From contig JAGVSM010001434.1 of NCBI GenBank assembly GCA_022494885.1, positions 425,932 to 489,931 of the forward strand: DNA of 64,000 nucleotides, written 5' to 3'. The translations under genes were made by a program, and so were the position numbers. This DNA comes from Micrasema longulum. Taxonomy: Eukaryota; Arthropoda; Insecta; Trichoptera; Brachycentridae. Below the pieces are notes generated by a model. The model had not been told where the DNA came from and did no database searches. It saw only the letters and a list, made by a program, of their open reading frames with translations. Positions 33,071-44,405 of the stretch are shown in pieces; positions within the stretch are counted from its first letter, which is position 1; every line of letters begins with the position of its first letter.

Positions 33071-33514
33071 TTGTTGGTATTATTATAGTATGACGTGTTT
33101 AGGGTTGATATTAGTTTCATATTTAATTTGTTTGTTTTTTATTTCTTATATAATTAATTGTATTTACAAGAAATACAAATTAGGTACTAAATTAGGAAGA
33201 GTGGTTTTTATTGTAGTGGATTATCAAACTAAGCCCAAAAAAATATTTTTATATGTACCCTATAACCAGTGCTATGATTTTTTAACGGCGCTATAAAAAT
33301 TGACGAAATTTATTATTATTATTGCAATTTTAAAATTACTCCGCGTGTGACGTCACAAGTTCTCTTCGTTGAGTTCTGCTGATCCTGTAAACCGGAAACC
33401 AATTTTTATTTTATTTTTTTCTTTTATTCAGGAAACATATAGTACCATTACATAGTTTTGGAGTATACAAAATTAGACTTAACTATAATGGACCACTGAA
33501 GTTTCCATATTATA
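33071..33514. other. no gene recognised; LINE-like tail
   Basis: 'TTTAACGGCGCTATAAAAAT' then ATT repeats near 33285-33330 looks like another LINE 3' end. The 85-residue frame at 33039-33296 is hydrophobic low-complexity translation with no domain. Confidence 0.35.
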
Positions 33515-34190
33515 TTACATGCTAAGGTTATCAATCAACTATTTTTATTATTTCGAGTACAATAATATTATAAGGGAAAAGAAAACTTAACCGAAAGTCG
33601 TAAAGATTAAATCAAAATTAAAATAAATGAAAACATCAAATTAAAAACACGCTCAAAGTAATTACAGGAAAAAGCATTATTTAAAGTATCTCAAAAACAA
33701 CGGGTTAAAAACAATCAAGTATTTACATCATTGGAAATAATATTAAAAATGAAAAAACTTACTAAAAGTAATTGAAAAGTAAGAATTTAAATAAATTGGA
33801 ACAATAAAAAAATGCTGAATTGGAAAAAACATTTTCAAAATGGAAAAATACTTAAATAATTTAAGGAACAACACTTATCATTGGTTTATTTCTGAGAGCT
33901 AGTGACGTCGTTCAAAGTAGTTCATTTTATGAAAATCATTCTTGTTTTTTTTTTTCACGTACATTTGTGAAACTTCGCTGCTCAATTAAATGCTGTAATT
34001 TTTACCGCGCGTAAGAAATCATTTTTTATATCCAATTTCCCGTTGCACTGAACTTCCTCGTTCATTTTTATGCTCCGGATTTCAGCCTGCAAACCTAGCC
34101 TAGCTTCGTGTTTGTCTCTTGCCTTGCGATCCGTAATGACATCATACCCACACCTGTATGTATATTCACTCGTCTATGCTACATGGTAAA
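33515..34190 (+). repeat. family R, uninterrupted copy
   Basis: Continuous version of the R sequence that is split at 8467-9925. At 33719-33745 it shows AAGTATTTACATCATTGGAA, the unoccupied equivalent of the RTE insertion site at 8740. No coding potential. Confidence 0.7.
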
Positions 34191-34254
34191 GCTGATCATT
34201 GTTATTTGCACTGACTCTGATATATATCCCCCACCATTTATCACAATAGTAATA

Positions 34255-34569
34255 TTTTTTCTTTATTGCTTTTATTATTATTGCATAATTTTATTTTTTC
34301 TGGATGACTTCTACAGCGCCTTGAGGTATTTTCACGAAAATGGCGTCAAATGGCGGCAAATAAACATTCAACGTGTATTACAGCTGCAGAGCGCATCGGC
34401 GGTTGGGATTCAGTTCCTCGTTTCCAATTATACAACACTTACAGAAGTAACATACAGAAGCTAGATTGCAAAACGTCTTGCAGCTACAGAGCGCACGGAC
34501 GGTTAGAAATCTAGCCCCCATTAACATTTTACAAATAAAGTGACTGGCGTATTTTAAACAAAATTACAG
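34255..34569 (-). mobile_element. family U copy 1, tail and first two units
   Basis: Minus-strand element. The 3' tail has an L2-like hairpin remnant (AGCGCCTTGAGG...AAAATGGCG, 34313-34345), and upstream lie units with the core GCAGCTACAGAGCGCAYGG at 34380 and 34480, spaced 100 bp. It is split by the RTE copy and continues at 35266. Confidence 0.6.
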
Positions 34570-34671
34570 ATATTTACAATGCGAATGTTGATGGACGCAG
34601 AAATAGAGGAAGACCGAGAAAGACATGGCATGACCAAATCCAACAAATACTTAAAGATGGACATGTTTAGA
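34570..34671 (+). mobile_element. RTE-like LINE, left part
   Basis: 'ATATTTACAATGCGAATGTT' through 'AGACCGAGAAAGACATGGC' to 'CTTAAAGATGGACATGT' matches the C-terminal coding region of the 8.75 kb copy. Interrupted by an L2-like insertion and resumes at 35126. Confidence 0.75.
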
Positions 34672-35125
34672 AATAATAAAATACAAGCTTTGCTGGACAG
34701 TATTCAAATCCCTCCGTGAAATGGTTTCAAAATACCCATCGGACCTTTGTATTAGGGAAAATACATGTTAAATAAAATCTACTCTTAGGTCAGCATTTGA
34801 TTCAGGCAGAGGTAAACTTGTCAAAATCCGGCGCTCCCCAAACACTAGGTTCGGAGATCTTGCTTTTGCCGTTGCCGGCCCCTCTGCCTGGAACCAATTG
34901 CCTCCAAACTTAGGAATCATCGACAGTCCCAGTCAGTTCAGATCCCAACTAAATTCTCACTACTTTAGTTTATCATACCCTCAATTTTAAATCAGAAAAT
35001 ATAATATGTCAGTTTAGCTTAGTAAGAATGTAAGTTTTAGTAAACAATTGTAAAGCGCCCTTGAGGTGAATTTTCACAAAAATGCCTACGTGTAAATCAG
35101 CCAAACATTACTCTTGTTATATTAA
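34672..35125 (+). mobile_element. L2-like subfamily 2 inserted in RTE copy
   Basis: Reads 'IKYKLCWTVF', a degraded middle, 'GRGKLVKIRRSPNTRFGDLA', 'AVAGPSAWNQLPPNLGII' and a 3' UTR with AAAGCGCCCTTGAGGTGAAT. The tail is degenerate. No clear TSD. Confidence 0.7.
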
Positions 35126-35265
35126 AAATCAGAATAATCGGAGCGCGTGCATGAGAAGATGTATGCATGAAGAGGAAGCGAGATTCATTTTCAAAGATAG
35201 AGTGATGTGGCGTTCTATCCTCTCTGCCTACCCTTACGGGGAAACGGCGTGATGGTTTGTTGTTG
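35126..35265 (+). mobile_element. RTE-like LINE, right part with GTT tail
   Basis: 'AATCAGAATAATCGGAGCGC' continues the coding sequence ('ACMRRCM...VMWRSILSAYPYGETA'), then TGATGG and GTT repeats. Together with 34570-34671 it makes a ~240-bp truncated RTE copy. Confidence 0.75.
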
Positions 35266-35400
35266 TTGTTATATTATAGATTGCGACATATCCTGCAGCT
35301 ACAGAGCTCATGGGCAGTTAGAAATCTACTCTATTTTTTATGGTTGAAGTTTATATTAGAAGAGTCTTGCAGCGACAAAGCGCATGGACAGAATTCACTA
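35266..35400 (-). mobile_element. family U copy 1, remaining units
   Basis: Unit cores at about 35295 (GCAGCTACAGAGCTCATGG) and 35369 (GCAGCGACAAAGCGCATGG). With the RTE nest removed, the spacing from the previous unit is about 130 bp, as in copies 2 and 4. Confidence 0.6.
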
Positions 35401-36190
35401 ATAAATTACAAATTAAATACATCTGATTGCTCGCAATGTAATAAGTACCTGCATTTAAATTTTATGTATGTTTATGAATAAATTTGACCGATATGGCCTT
35501 GTCGTCGTTTAAAAGTGTTAATTACGGCATATCTTTATCACGATTATCTTATTTAAAATGATAGCATATCGATTTATAGTGAAAAAATACAGTTGAAATA
35601 AATTGAGTATTTATGTACTGTAGGTAAGTACGAGTAAGTATATTTTATGTTACGTTAGTATTTATTCATTTTCCCACGAACTTAATAAATTATGTACAAC
35701 ATGGAGCATGTATATGTAAAGATGAGGATTGAAAAAGAGGTTGTTCTGAGAATTTCTAATAAGATTGTGGAAAGATCGGTTTTCGTAGGGAATAGTAAAT
35801 AGATTCGTGACATGACTATGGGAGGAATCCGAAGAAACTTTATTTATCAGAAGAATCCCGATGGATGGCTTAGAACTATCATTATGTCAATATCCCGCAA
35901 CTGAAGAAAACTGTTTTTGAAAGCATACCTTACTTACTCATCCCATATCTTATCTGAAAAACAACTTCAACCTTTTAATATTACGGTCTGCTCGTCTTGC
36001 CTTGAATTTTTCAAAAGCAACTCTAGTAAGTAAACGTAGTCGTATACTATCATTAAAACATAGATGTACATATATATTTTGATACAAAGTATATAATCAA
36101 ACTTTCTTGTTTAGTTAGAAACACATAAAAAAATAGCAGGTTCAAAAGAGAGATGCTGAAGATGTCTGATCCTCCCGTAGTTCGGACACG
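35401..36190. other. no gene recognised
   Basis: AT-rich sequence, nothing assignable. Confidence 0.45.
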
Positions 36191-36194
36191 ATCT

Positions 36195-36460
36195 GCCGAC
36201 GAACAGTCAGTAGCGGACGTCCAGGACGTCGAGAACCTGAGGCCTTGCGAAGTAGGCAAGCGTAATGACCGGAGTTTGTTCCGTCCGTTCTCTTATTATT
36301 TCATTCCTTTCAAAGTCAAACCACCGCAAACCCAAGATCCTTCTGAGACATCTATTCTCGAAACTCAGAATTTTGCTGCTCTGGGCTCTAGTGAAGTGCC
36401 ACGATTCGCATCCGTAAAGATGAATAAGTGTTATGCAAGCGTTATATAAGTGGCATTCGG
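36195..36460 (-). pseudogene. second RTE-type LINE, C-terminal fragment
   Basis: Minus frame 36207-36467 reads 'LIHLYGCESWHFTRAQSSKI', 'LSFENRCLRRILGLRWFDFE' and 'RNEIIRERTEQTPV', the same family as 22.4-22.8 kb. It lacks the following WLGHxLRM block because of a deletion around 36255. Confidence 0.65.
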
Positions 36461-36599
36461 TTTTCACTAAGCAAATATCCGATCTCCAGACAGCCTTCGT
36501 ACTGTTAAATGTGCAACAATATGTACTAATATTCCGGCACTCATACTTAGTCTTATTTTTAGAGGTGGAAGTCAGTGCTATTCAAGCTGCTGACGTCAC

Positions 36600-37030
36600 T
36601 GCGACCTGTTAAGATCTATTGTGACGGGTCCCCGTAAATAGTTCTCCCCCTTTAAGCTCAGGTCTACAAAGAGCCTGGCTACTGTCTGGAAGGCGAAAGT
36701 TTACATTTTTTTTTGCCAAATCTTCCCCTCCAAGCCTAGATCCGTAAAGTTTCGGGCTATTAGGTTGGGGGCGAGCTCTTTAATATCCTCAGGTTTAACC
36801 GGTTGTCCCCCGAGGATGAGGCTCCTTTTATTATGTAAAGCATCACATTCACATAGAATGTCTATAGGTGTTTCCTCATCTGCACTGCAGAACCTTCATT
36901 CTAGCAAGGTGTTTGTTTAATCTGCAGTGCCCCGGGCGGGCTCTAGTGATAACCCTTACTTGATTTCGGCTGAGCTTGATTAGGTCGAAGGCAAACCTTT
37001 GCGAGTACCCTTTGGCACTACACACTACAA
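36600..37030 (-). pseudogene. I/R1-type LINE fragment after RNase H
   Basis: Minus strand reads 'LIKLSRNQVRVITRARPGHC', 'RLNKHLARM', then (after a frame break) 'CSADEETPIDILCECDALHN', 'KRSLILGGQPVKPEDIKELA' and 'PNLIARNFTDLGLEGKIW'. The LTGHxxLxxHLxRM and CxxxEETxxHxLxxCxAL patterns are typical of the segment after RNase H in I/R1-group LINEs. No RT present. Confidence 0.6.
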
Positions 37031-37795
37031 AAATGCCACGGAATGTTCCTGCTGCCGACTGCGGAACGGTACAAATTTCTAGTACATAAACACATATTTT
37101 TTTCTAAGAAACACATACATTTTTACCCTAATGATGGGTCCGGCAATGGTAGCTGGACTTACACGGGATAACCCAAAAAAGATACATAATTATAACAAAA
37201 AAGTTTATATTTTTTCATCGTATAAACAAAATAAGTAAACATGTAAATTTTACGTAGATAGACATATTGTGCACATGCATTTACTTGTAAAAGTTGGATG
37301 CATTTATTTTACTGTGAACAACATAAGCTTTACGAATGGATTTCACATTCTTTCATTTATACCTTTCCTTTGAAGTAGTATGTCAGTTGTTGTGAAGTCG
37401 TCTGTTGACACTCTCGTGTTAGTTAATCCTTTTCCGAAGATAACACCGGGCGGGTATGGACACATGGGCTGGGCGACTAGACAAATTGACGTATTACACT
37501 AAGTGAGGATGTATGTATGTATTCTGATATACTATAGGCGTAGGTTCTTCCTTTCGGACAAGATAGTGATCCATTTAGTTTACTTTGACACGAGATTTCC
37601 GGTTCTTTGTTGTGACCGGCTATCGAGTCAAGAACCGGTCTTATTACACTATCACTTTATAGGCCACACTAATCACCCACTGGCACTGTAAGGGTAGCCG
37701 GAGATATAATAATGCCGTGAGCCCTTTTTGGTATGCTTATTTTGTAAAAAAGTTTAATCAATTGGTTTATTTGACTCGGTGTATTTTACTAATTC
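37031..37795. other. no gene recognised
   Basis: Nothing assignable. The frame at 37503-37691 has no domain. Confidence 0.4.
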
Positions 37796-37825
37796 CGGAT
37801 AATTTTCACAGCGGCATTTTAGACT

Positions 37826-38304
37826 TTTAGCCCTAACACTTGTGTATGTAAGTGAAACATAGAACTAGCAGAGGAAGTATAAAAGCCGAGTGAACGCGGT
37901 CGAAATGCGATCTCTTAGACTAATGTCTGAAAAATAAATGTATGACAGGGTTACGAATGATGAAATTGGGTGAGAGTATAAATCTGAGTCAGGAACAATT
38001 AAAAAGATTAAGAAACGTTGTCTGAGATGGTTTGGTCACGTAGAACGAATGGATGACGAAAGAAAAGTAAAACAAGTATATATGGCGATAATTAACAGTA
38101 ACGTGAGACGAGGACTACCAAGGAAAACGCGGCACAGATAAACCAAAATCTCAAGACTGGTCATGTCAAAAGCCGGCAGAACCGAAGGGCATGTATGACA
38201 AGTTGTGTGGAAGAAGCTAGAAATGTATGCCAGCATAAATGTGTGTGGCGGTGCATTCTCTCTGCCTACCCCTACGGGAAAATGGCGTGGTGGTAGTAGT
38301 AGTA
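37826..38304 (+). mobile_element. RTE-like LINE, GTA-tailed, decayed
   Basis: From 'VYVSET' through 'MRSLRLMSEK' and 'RLRWFGHVERMDDERKVKQV' to 'SAYPYGKMA' and GTA repeats. It has many small deletions ('tgg.CGACAGGG', loss of part of the CMN region). It is inserted in the U copy 2 tail: CATTTT occurs on both sides, near 37819 and 38307, a probable short TSD. Confidence 0.7.
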
Positions 38305-38890
38305 CCCATTTTTGTGGAAAATGCCCTCAAGGGCGCTGTACTCAAGAGTAATAATTTACTAGATAACAAAAGCGTTCTAAATGTTTAGCTTGGTTTTTTT
38401 TGTTCAACAACCAACGTGTAACGGACGGTTTCTGTTTGCACTTGCAATTCTCAACCTCAGTACCTACGGCCCGTTGTGTTACTGTAAACTGAGCTTACTT
38501 CGTGGTTGATAATCATATAATAGTTTTTGTTCGTATGGGAGACTCCAGCCAGTGGCGTGTTATTACTCTAAGGCGCTGCACAATGAACATCCCAACACGT
38601 CCTGCAGCTACACAGCGCGAAGGTGGTTGGGATTTTAGTTCCCTGTTTCAAATAGATTATTTTAATTTTTAATAATACATAGGAGCTAGGTAAAACATGT
38701 CTTGCTGCTACAGAGCGCACGGACGGTTACAATCTAGTCCCCATTTACATTTTACAAAAAATACTAAGAATGTTTTTAATGAAAAAATATATGAAATAAA
38801 ACGTTTACAGATATAATCTAGATCACAACATATCCTGCAAATACAAAGCGCATGGGCAGTTAGAAATCAAGACCCTATTTACTGTTGAAA
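38305..38890 (-). mobile_element. family U copy 2
   Basis: Tail hairpin remnant (CCATTTTTGTGG...CCCTCAAGGGCGCTG) up to 38340, interrupted by a MITE and resuming at 38572. Unit cores at 38604, 38704 and 38837, spaced 100 and 133 bp. The first tail bases lie at about 37797-37825, before the RTE insertion. Confidence 0.65.
38341..38571. mobile_element. 231-bp MITE-like insertion in family U tail
   Basis: Ends CTCAAGAGTAATAA and TTATTACTCTAA are inverted. The flanks are GGCGCTGTA (38332-38340) and GGCGCTGCA (38572-38580), 8 of 9 identical. An 8-9 bp duplication with inverted ends suggests a hAT- or Mutator-type non-autonomous transposon. Confidence 0.55.
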
Positions 38891-39600
38891 TTTAAGTAAG
38901 AAACAATTTTACAATAAATTTAATTTAATAATATTAAAGCTAATACATGTTTTTCCTAAAACTACGAAGCCGTTACTTCTCAATCCACATTTTTTCAGTG
39001 CACCTACACTATTTTTGATTTGGGCTTACGTAATTAGGCTAATCATTTAAAAACCAAACATTTGCAACATTATACCTGACAATTAAAAATTAAATTTGTA
39101 CAAGAACCGTTCAAGTATAAGGGTATACCTATTCTCTTTTTGTTTACCCGCCATCCCTTTCCACGTGCATCCATATTCATATAGATTACACAAAATGTAT
39201 TGTAACGATTTTCTCATTCATAGATTTCTAAGAAGGGTTCATTCAAGTTCTCTGAAGGCTTTCCTATGATTGCTCGTTACTCACAATTCCGGAGAAAGCT
39301 TTCAGAACAATCGGAATATAGCTATGCATTATAAGCTTCACCCCATAAACCTGCAAATTGCACCCCTTAAACGATGGTTTGGTCCTATGCATTTGCTTTT
39401 TCCAAAGCTAAATTTCAGTTTTTTTAATGAATGAAATATTTATACATTTTTGTAAGCACCTTATTTTATTTTTTGAGCATGCACCAGAGTCAAAATATCA
39501 CAACAGAAAACAAAATTTAAATTTTAAATTTAAATATGAAATCATATTACGAGTAAATGAGTCACCAACTCCATTTTTGCACTTTACATTTTGATTCCCT
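38891..39600. other. no gene recognised
   Basis: AT-rich sequence, nothing assignable. Confidence 0.45.
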
Positions 39601-39602
39601 GT

Positions 39603-39685
39603 AAGATTATCAAGGCTGGGTATTATGTGATGTAATTCACCAATGTTATTGAAGCTTTTGACCCGTGATGCTAAAATAAATGTCA
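39603..39685 (+). mobile_element. SINE V body fragment
   Basis: 'AAGGCTGGGTATTATGTGAT' and 'GTAATTCACCAATGTTATTG' match the SINE V body at 18.75 and 50.04 kb. Head missing. Confidence 0.45.
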
Positions 39686-39984
39686 ATAATTATTTTTGAA
39701 TAAGTTATTTAATATTTTTGCCGGTTTCCAAATGATGTCGTACTTTTAAATTAAGTTTTTATCAACATTTAATTCCCTATACTTTGACGGCTATGCAATG
39801 AAATGAAATAACTTTTAACTTCTTGACAATTTTTCATGAAACATTATTAATTATAAATTTGCCCTTTCTTTCGATTCAGTCCATCATCATTGACGGTCAG
39901 GATTTAGGATGGAAGTATTATTTTGTTTTAAGATGATTATCATACAAAGTATCAATACAAGTTTTCGGGTAGGTAAATATTTAC

Positions 39985-40140
39985 GATTATTATTATTATG
40001 ATTGGATAACTTATACAGCGCCATTTTTGTGAATATCACTTCAAGGGCACTGTAAAATAAATAAATATCCCAGCACGTCGGCGTCGGTCGTGCAGCTACA
40101 TAGCGCATGGGCGATTGGGATTCTAGTTCCTTGTTTCCAA
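39985..40140 (-). mobile_element. family U copy 3, one unit plus tail
   Basis: ATT repeats, hairpin AGCGCCATTTTTGTG...CTTCAAGGGCACTGT, 'AAATAAATATCCCAGCACGT', then one unit core GCAGCTACATAGCGCATGG near 40090. Truncated after the first unit, as expected for a 5'-truncated copy. Confidence 0.6.
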
Positions 40141-40304
40141 TTACGATCTATTTCAATATTTTATTTTTTTTTTAACTGAATCGGCATTCACTTCATAATA
40201 ATTTATTTATTAATTTATTTGACAATTGTAGTCTGCATTATTTTACGGGCTGTTAAACCCATTACGTAATGCATTTATAATTATATTACTTGTATATTAT
40301 GCAC

Positions 40305-40520
40305 GTGAAGTGATGTTTCGGAAAAAACTTAAAACCCACTTGTTCTCTAAATCATTTAAATAAATCCGTAGAATGTCATAACAAAATAAATTGTTTTAAT
40401 TAAATAACAAATTTAAAATCTTCAATTAAATTTATATAAATAGAATCGCTTCGTAAAGCGCCCTTAAGGTATGATATCACGAAAATGGCGCTATATAAGT
40501 TATCCATAATAATAATAATA
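40305..40520 (+). mobile_element. L2-like LINE 3' end
   Basis: 'EVMFRKKLKTHLFSKSFK' terminal codons, a 3' UTR, AAAGCGCCCTTAAGGTATGA and GAAAATGGCGCTATATAAG, then ATA repeats. Confidence 0.75.
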
Positions 40521-41349
40521 ATTATTATATGTAGATACAAATTAATGAACATTTTTTGTAGGTTACCTATAAAAAAAATCACGGCTCGCTACTGCATGCT
40601 ACAGGTGTTTACTTTTAACAATTAACATTTATTTTAAAAATTACATTTATAACGCCGTTGAATTTAATGTCAACGGTGATAAATTACAGACTTCTTAATA
40701 ATCCACACTTACGAGTATATATCTATCATGTCTCATAGTGATATGAATCTATTTTGTTCACCTTTATTTTATTTCGTATTTATTACTTGTATTAAGTTAT
40801 CTTAAAACAAAATATGTTTTATCTAACTCGTACATTTATATGTAAATACACTGTTGCTAACTCTCCTTGTCTGAATCATCAAACACTGTAATTTTTATAT
40901 CTATTATATTATTTACGTTATAAATCCCTGACCTGTTAACTGGCCGTAAGCCATACAACACGCGGTCACCAGTTCACAGCAAAGTTTCTACCTGGCTATC
41001 CGCAGTGTGTCGAGCTTGTAAATAATAATTATACTACCACTTACTTCGTGTTAAATGCATACATTGTGATCACAGCCTATTGTTGGTAAAGGTTATAAAG
41101 TCATATTTTATGCACTCACAAGGTGAACTGCTAAATCTTAGCAATGTCGATCTTCGTTAGGCTTTCCGAATCATCAAATTAATCCCAGTCAGTGAAGAAT
41201 TTACTTCCCTCTTTTTTCAATCCAATTTTCTGGTTCGGCAACGAGCGATTTTTCCGTGTATGTGGGCACCGCCAAGAAGGCTTATGTCCTCAGATGCGGT
41301 GTGCGGTATGTGGTGGCCAAGCTGTCCAAATCTATCATATGGTATATAA
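40521..41349. other. no gene recognised
   Basis: Nothing assignable. A 38-codon Cys-rich stretch near 41240-41360 could belong to the I-type element that follows but is too short to call. Confidence 0.35.
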
Positions 41350-42010
41350 CGACACTTAAATGGCAATCCTTAAGGTGATCTCTTCGCATATCGTAATTTT
41401 AGGTAACGAAAGAGTTGATCACCTAGCAAAGGAAGCATCCCTCACTCCTTTTGTCGTCCTACTGACGATTGCATACGAACCATAATTAATAAAATCAGAT
41501 CCGAGTGGACAATGTTCTGGCTGAATTCTTGAATTCTGGGTTGTTTTATAGGAGTGTCCAACACTCTATCGCCATTCGTCCATGGTTTGAAATCGAAAAG
41601 CAATCAAAATTGAACATCTTTTTAATATCAAGATTAAGAATAGAACATTGTCTTGTTGCCTCGCACTTATCGAGAATAGGTGTCTTTGCTTCGGCAATAT
41701 GCCTTTGTGAAAATGACGATGAGACATTAGATCATTCTGTTCTTTGACTGTCCCCTCTATGACAGAAGCGAATTCCTTCAAAATATTTGTGAAGAATCAA
41801 ATACGTTCCCTCTTGACGTAAAATTTTTACTTACCCAAAATGATTTGAATACTTATTTACTTCTGACTAAATTCTTAAGGATAAATAACAAAATCATTTG
41901 AATTTGTTTAATGGTATTTGTGCTAATGTTGGAGGTCCCGCAGCTGGCCGGTGTAGAGGAGCCAAATAGCTTGCGACGGTGGCCTGCTTCTCGGCTCAAT
42001 ATCTGCACAG
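41350..42010 (+). pseudogene. I/R1-type LINE fragment with RNase H remnant
   Basis: 'SHIVILGNERVDHLAKEAS' matches the last RNase H block (HxGIxGNExADxLAK), although the usual Ala-Asp is Val-Asp here. It is followed by 'LIISRLRIEHCLVASHLSRI' and 'CLCENDDETLDHSVL', the post-RNase H Cys/His region. An in-frame stop precedes CPLYDRSEF. The 3' UTR extends to about 42010. Confidence 0.6.
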
Positions 42011-42097
42011 AACCCATGTGTATTATATTATTGATTTTATTATTTATTTGTATGTGTACATCTATGCATACATTTATGTGTGTATGTATGCGCATAT

Positions 42098-42965
42098 ATT
42101 ATTATTTATTTATTTATTTTATTTTATTTATTTGGATAACCAACCGCTATAATTATCTCATATTTATATAACAAAACAAATAACAAATAAGCCAATTACA
42201 GGTTTTCACAAGTAGCATCACAGTAAGTTAAAAAAGATTCTCGAACATAAAATGAATAGTAATTAAATGTAAATTTAAAGAAAAGAAAAAAAATACCACG
42301 AGTTATTTTGAAAGCAAACGCCGCACGTTATTAAGATTATTTTCAAATAAATCTATGTTAAATGATTTATTAATTACATTAAAATTATTAAAAGTTCGCC
42401 ATAAATATGAATTTTGCCTATAATTAGATGAAACAAGAGGTATGTGAAGAAGAGGGTTATTTCTTAAAACTTTGTAAGGAACATTGAAAGAAAGTTTGCA
42501 AAGTAGTTCAGGACAGTCAATTGAACCAGAGGCAATTTTAAGTAAATAAATTATATCCGCTATTTCACGACGTTTTTGCAGAGGCAGTAGGTGATGTTTT
42601 TTTTACATATATGAATATACTGGTCAGATTTAAACTCAAGTTTCAACCGGAAACACATGAACTTTACGAATTTTTTTGAATATTTTCAATGCGTGATATC
42701 TGCACATTGTACATAGGATTCCATATTTGTGATGCATATTCTAAGTTGCTTCGCACTAATGTACAGTAAAGGATTTTAAGTGTCTTTGCCATAGTGAACG
42801 ACGTAGAGCTACGCATAACAAAGCCAAGCGCACGCGATGACTTTTATGATGCTGTCAACATGGGCGTCAAAAAGTAATTTACTATCATGGAAGACACCTA
42901 GATCCTTTACACATAATGAGCGTTGGAGGTTATGTCCCTTAAGCACATAGTACGTAAAAATTTTA
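42098..42965 (-). pseudogene. Jockey-like LINE 3' region
   Basis: The minus strand contains 'VKDLGVFHDSKLLFDAHVDS' near 42870-42910, downstream remnants like 'LRICITNMESYVQCADITH', and an A-rich ATAAAT-type tail at 42098-42130. The same domain order occurs in the 47.8-48.5 kb copy. Several stops. Confidence 0.55.
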
Positions 42966-43695
42966 CTTTGCGACTAAATGTAATAACTGAACACTTATAA
43001 ATACCAACTACTGTAACAGGAAAACAATATTAAAAAAATATAAATGAATGGCTCGACACGGGTTATGCCCAGTAAGGTGTTCATATAGAAAAGATAAAAT
43101 AAAAAGTTTCATGTGAAATAAATATATTTTATTTGAATTTCATTTGCCAAGTCTAAATAACAAGTCTTATAATTGAATGTTACTTTTTACTTTTAGCCCA
43201 TAATTTTATGTGATGTTTACGTTTAAATTAGACGATAATAATATTTTATTGTCATATAACTCAATATACGGAGACATTATACAGATTTTATACATCTCAC
43301 ATTATATATTTTTTCCGGGTAGGTTTTTTTTGTTGTTTTATCAAAATTACTCAAAAACTAATGGAGGCGTATAAAATAAATTTAAAAAAAATACAATCCC
43401 TAATGATTTTTTCATAGATTAGCACACCACTTATAGATATCGCGAACGAAGCACTCGTAAACACACTGATTCCTAGAATGCGTAGGATGTCTTGATTAGA
43501 AAATAATCAATAAATTTATCGCTATGTTACAAGTGGTGCAGACTGCGGACAGAAAATTTGCAAACATTTTCCCGATTCGGACATGCAATGCAACAACCTA
43601 GGCACTGATATTAATTCCTTGTAAATTTAATATCTACAATCTATTTGACAAAGTACCTCTTCTGCGTAACTATTATGAGTCCAGGCGGGTGATGA
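42966..43695. other. no gene recognised
   Basis: AT-rich sequence, nothing assignable. Confidence 0.45.
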
Positions 43696-43699
43696 ATAC

Positions 43700-43990
43700 A
43701 GTTCTGTATGTGAAATAAAACCAGAAACCTGTACGAATGTTTGCTCTCAAGTAAAACTTCTCAATAAAGAAATTGAGTGAATATAAGTGCGTCTCGTTTT
43801 GAAGTGGTTGGCGCATTCGCTTACCATTCTCGAGGTCCTGTGTTTGATTCTAGACTAGCCCCAAAAGCGTGAGACTGATCACCTTACCGTCGTGTAACAG
43901 ATGATCGAAATAAGCTGCATTTGGTTAATGTGCACAGTGCCCTATGCACCGCTGGGCGTCGAAAGGGGAGTGATGATGATCATTCGATAA
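43700..43990 (+). mobile_element. SINE A, near complete
   Basis: Leader 'GTGAAATAAAACCAGAAACC', A box in 'TTTTGAAGTGGTTGGCGC', B box 'GTGTTTGATTC', then directly 'AAAAGCGTGAGACTGATCAC' (the GACATGAAAT segment is deleted) and tail 'ATGATGATGATC'. Confidence 0.6.
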
Positions 43991-44044
43991 AGAACAGTTC
44001 ATCTAGTTTGAAACAACATACATTCACAATCAAGGCACCTACTT

Positions 44045-44405
44045 TTGCGCACTTACTCAACCGTCCATGCGCTTGGTAGCTGCAAGACGTGTTGTCACCT
44101 TACTCCTTTTTATTATTGTTTATATATATTTTAATTTCAATGATACACTAAATTTCTTTGTGAATTTAAAAATGTGTAAATGAGGGCTAGAGATCTCACC
44201 GTCCATGCGATCTGTAGCTACAAGACGTGCTGTGATCAAGCTTCTATCTGTTATAATTGATCCTAATTGAAAACAAGAAACTAAAATCCCAATCGTCCAT
44301 ATGCTCTGTAGCTGCAAGACGTTCTGGGATATTTATTTATTGTACAGCTCCCTGGAGGTGATTTTCACAAAAATGGCAGTATATAAATTATCCAACTATA
44401 TAAGA
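44045..44405 (+). mobile_element. family U copy 4, three units plus tail
   Basis: Three units carry GTCCATGCG-type cores at 44063, 44201 and 44295 (spacing 138 and 94 bp). They are followed by 'GGGATATTTATTTATTGTAC', the hairpin-like 'GCTCCCTGGAGGTGATTTTC' and 'AATGGCAGTATATAAATTAT'. This is the orientation reference for U: units first, L2-like tail last. Confidence 0.65.

Noticed and set aside
41240..41360. Short Cys-rich frame, possibly a zinc knuckle.
   Set aside because: The spacing does not match CCHC, it is only ~38 codons, and it is ended by a stop.
42040..42130. TTTATTTA-rich tract considered as a regulatory or origin-like AT element.
   Set aside because: It is the reversed A-rich tail of the Jockey-like LINE that follows.
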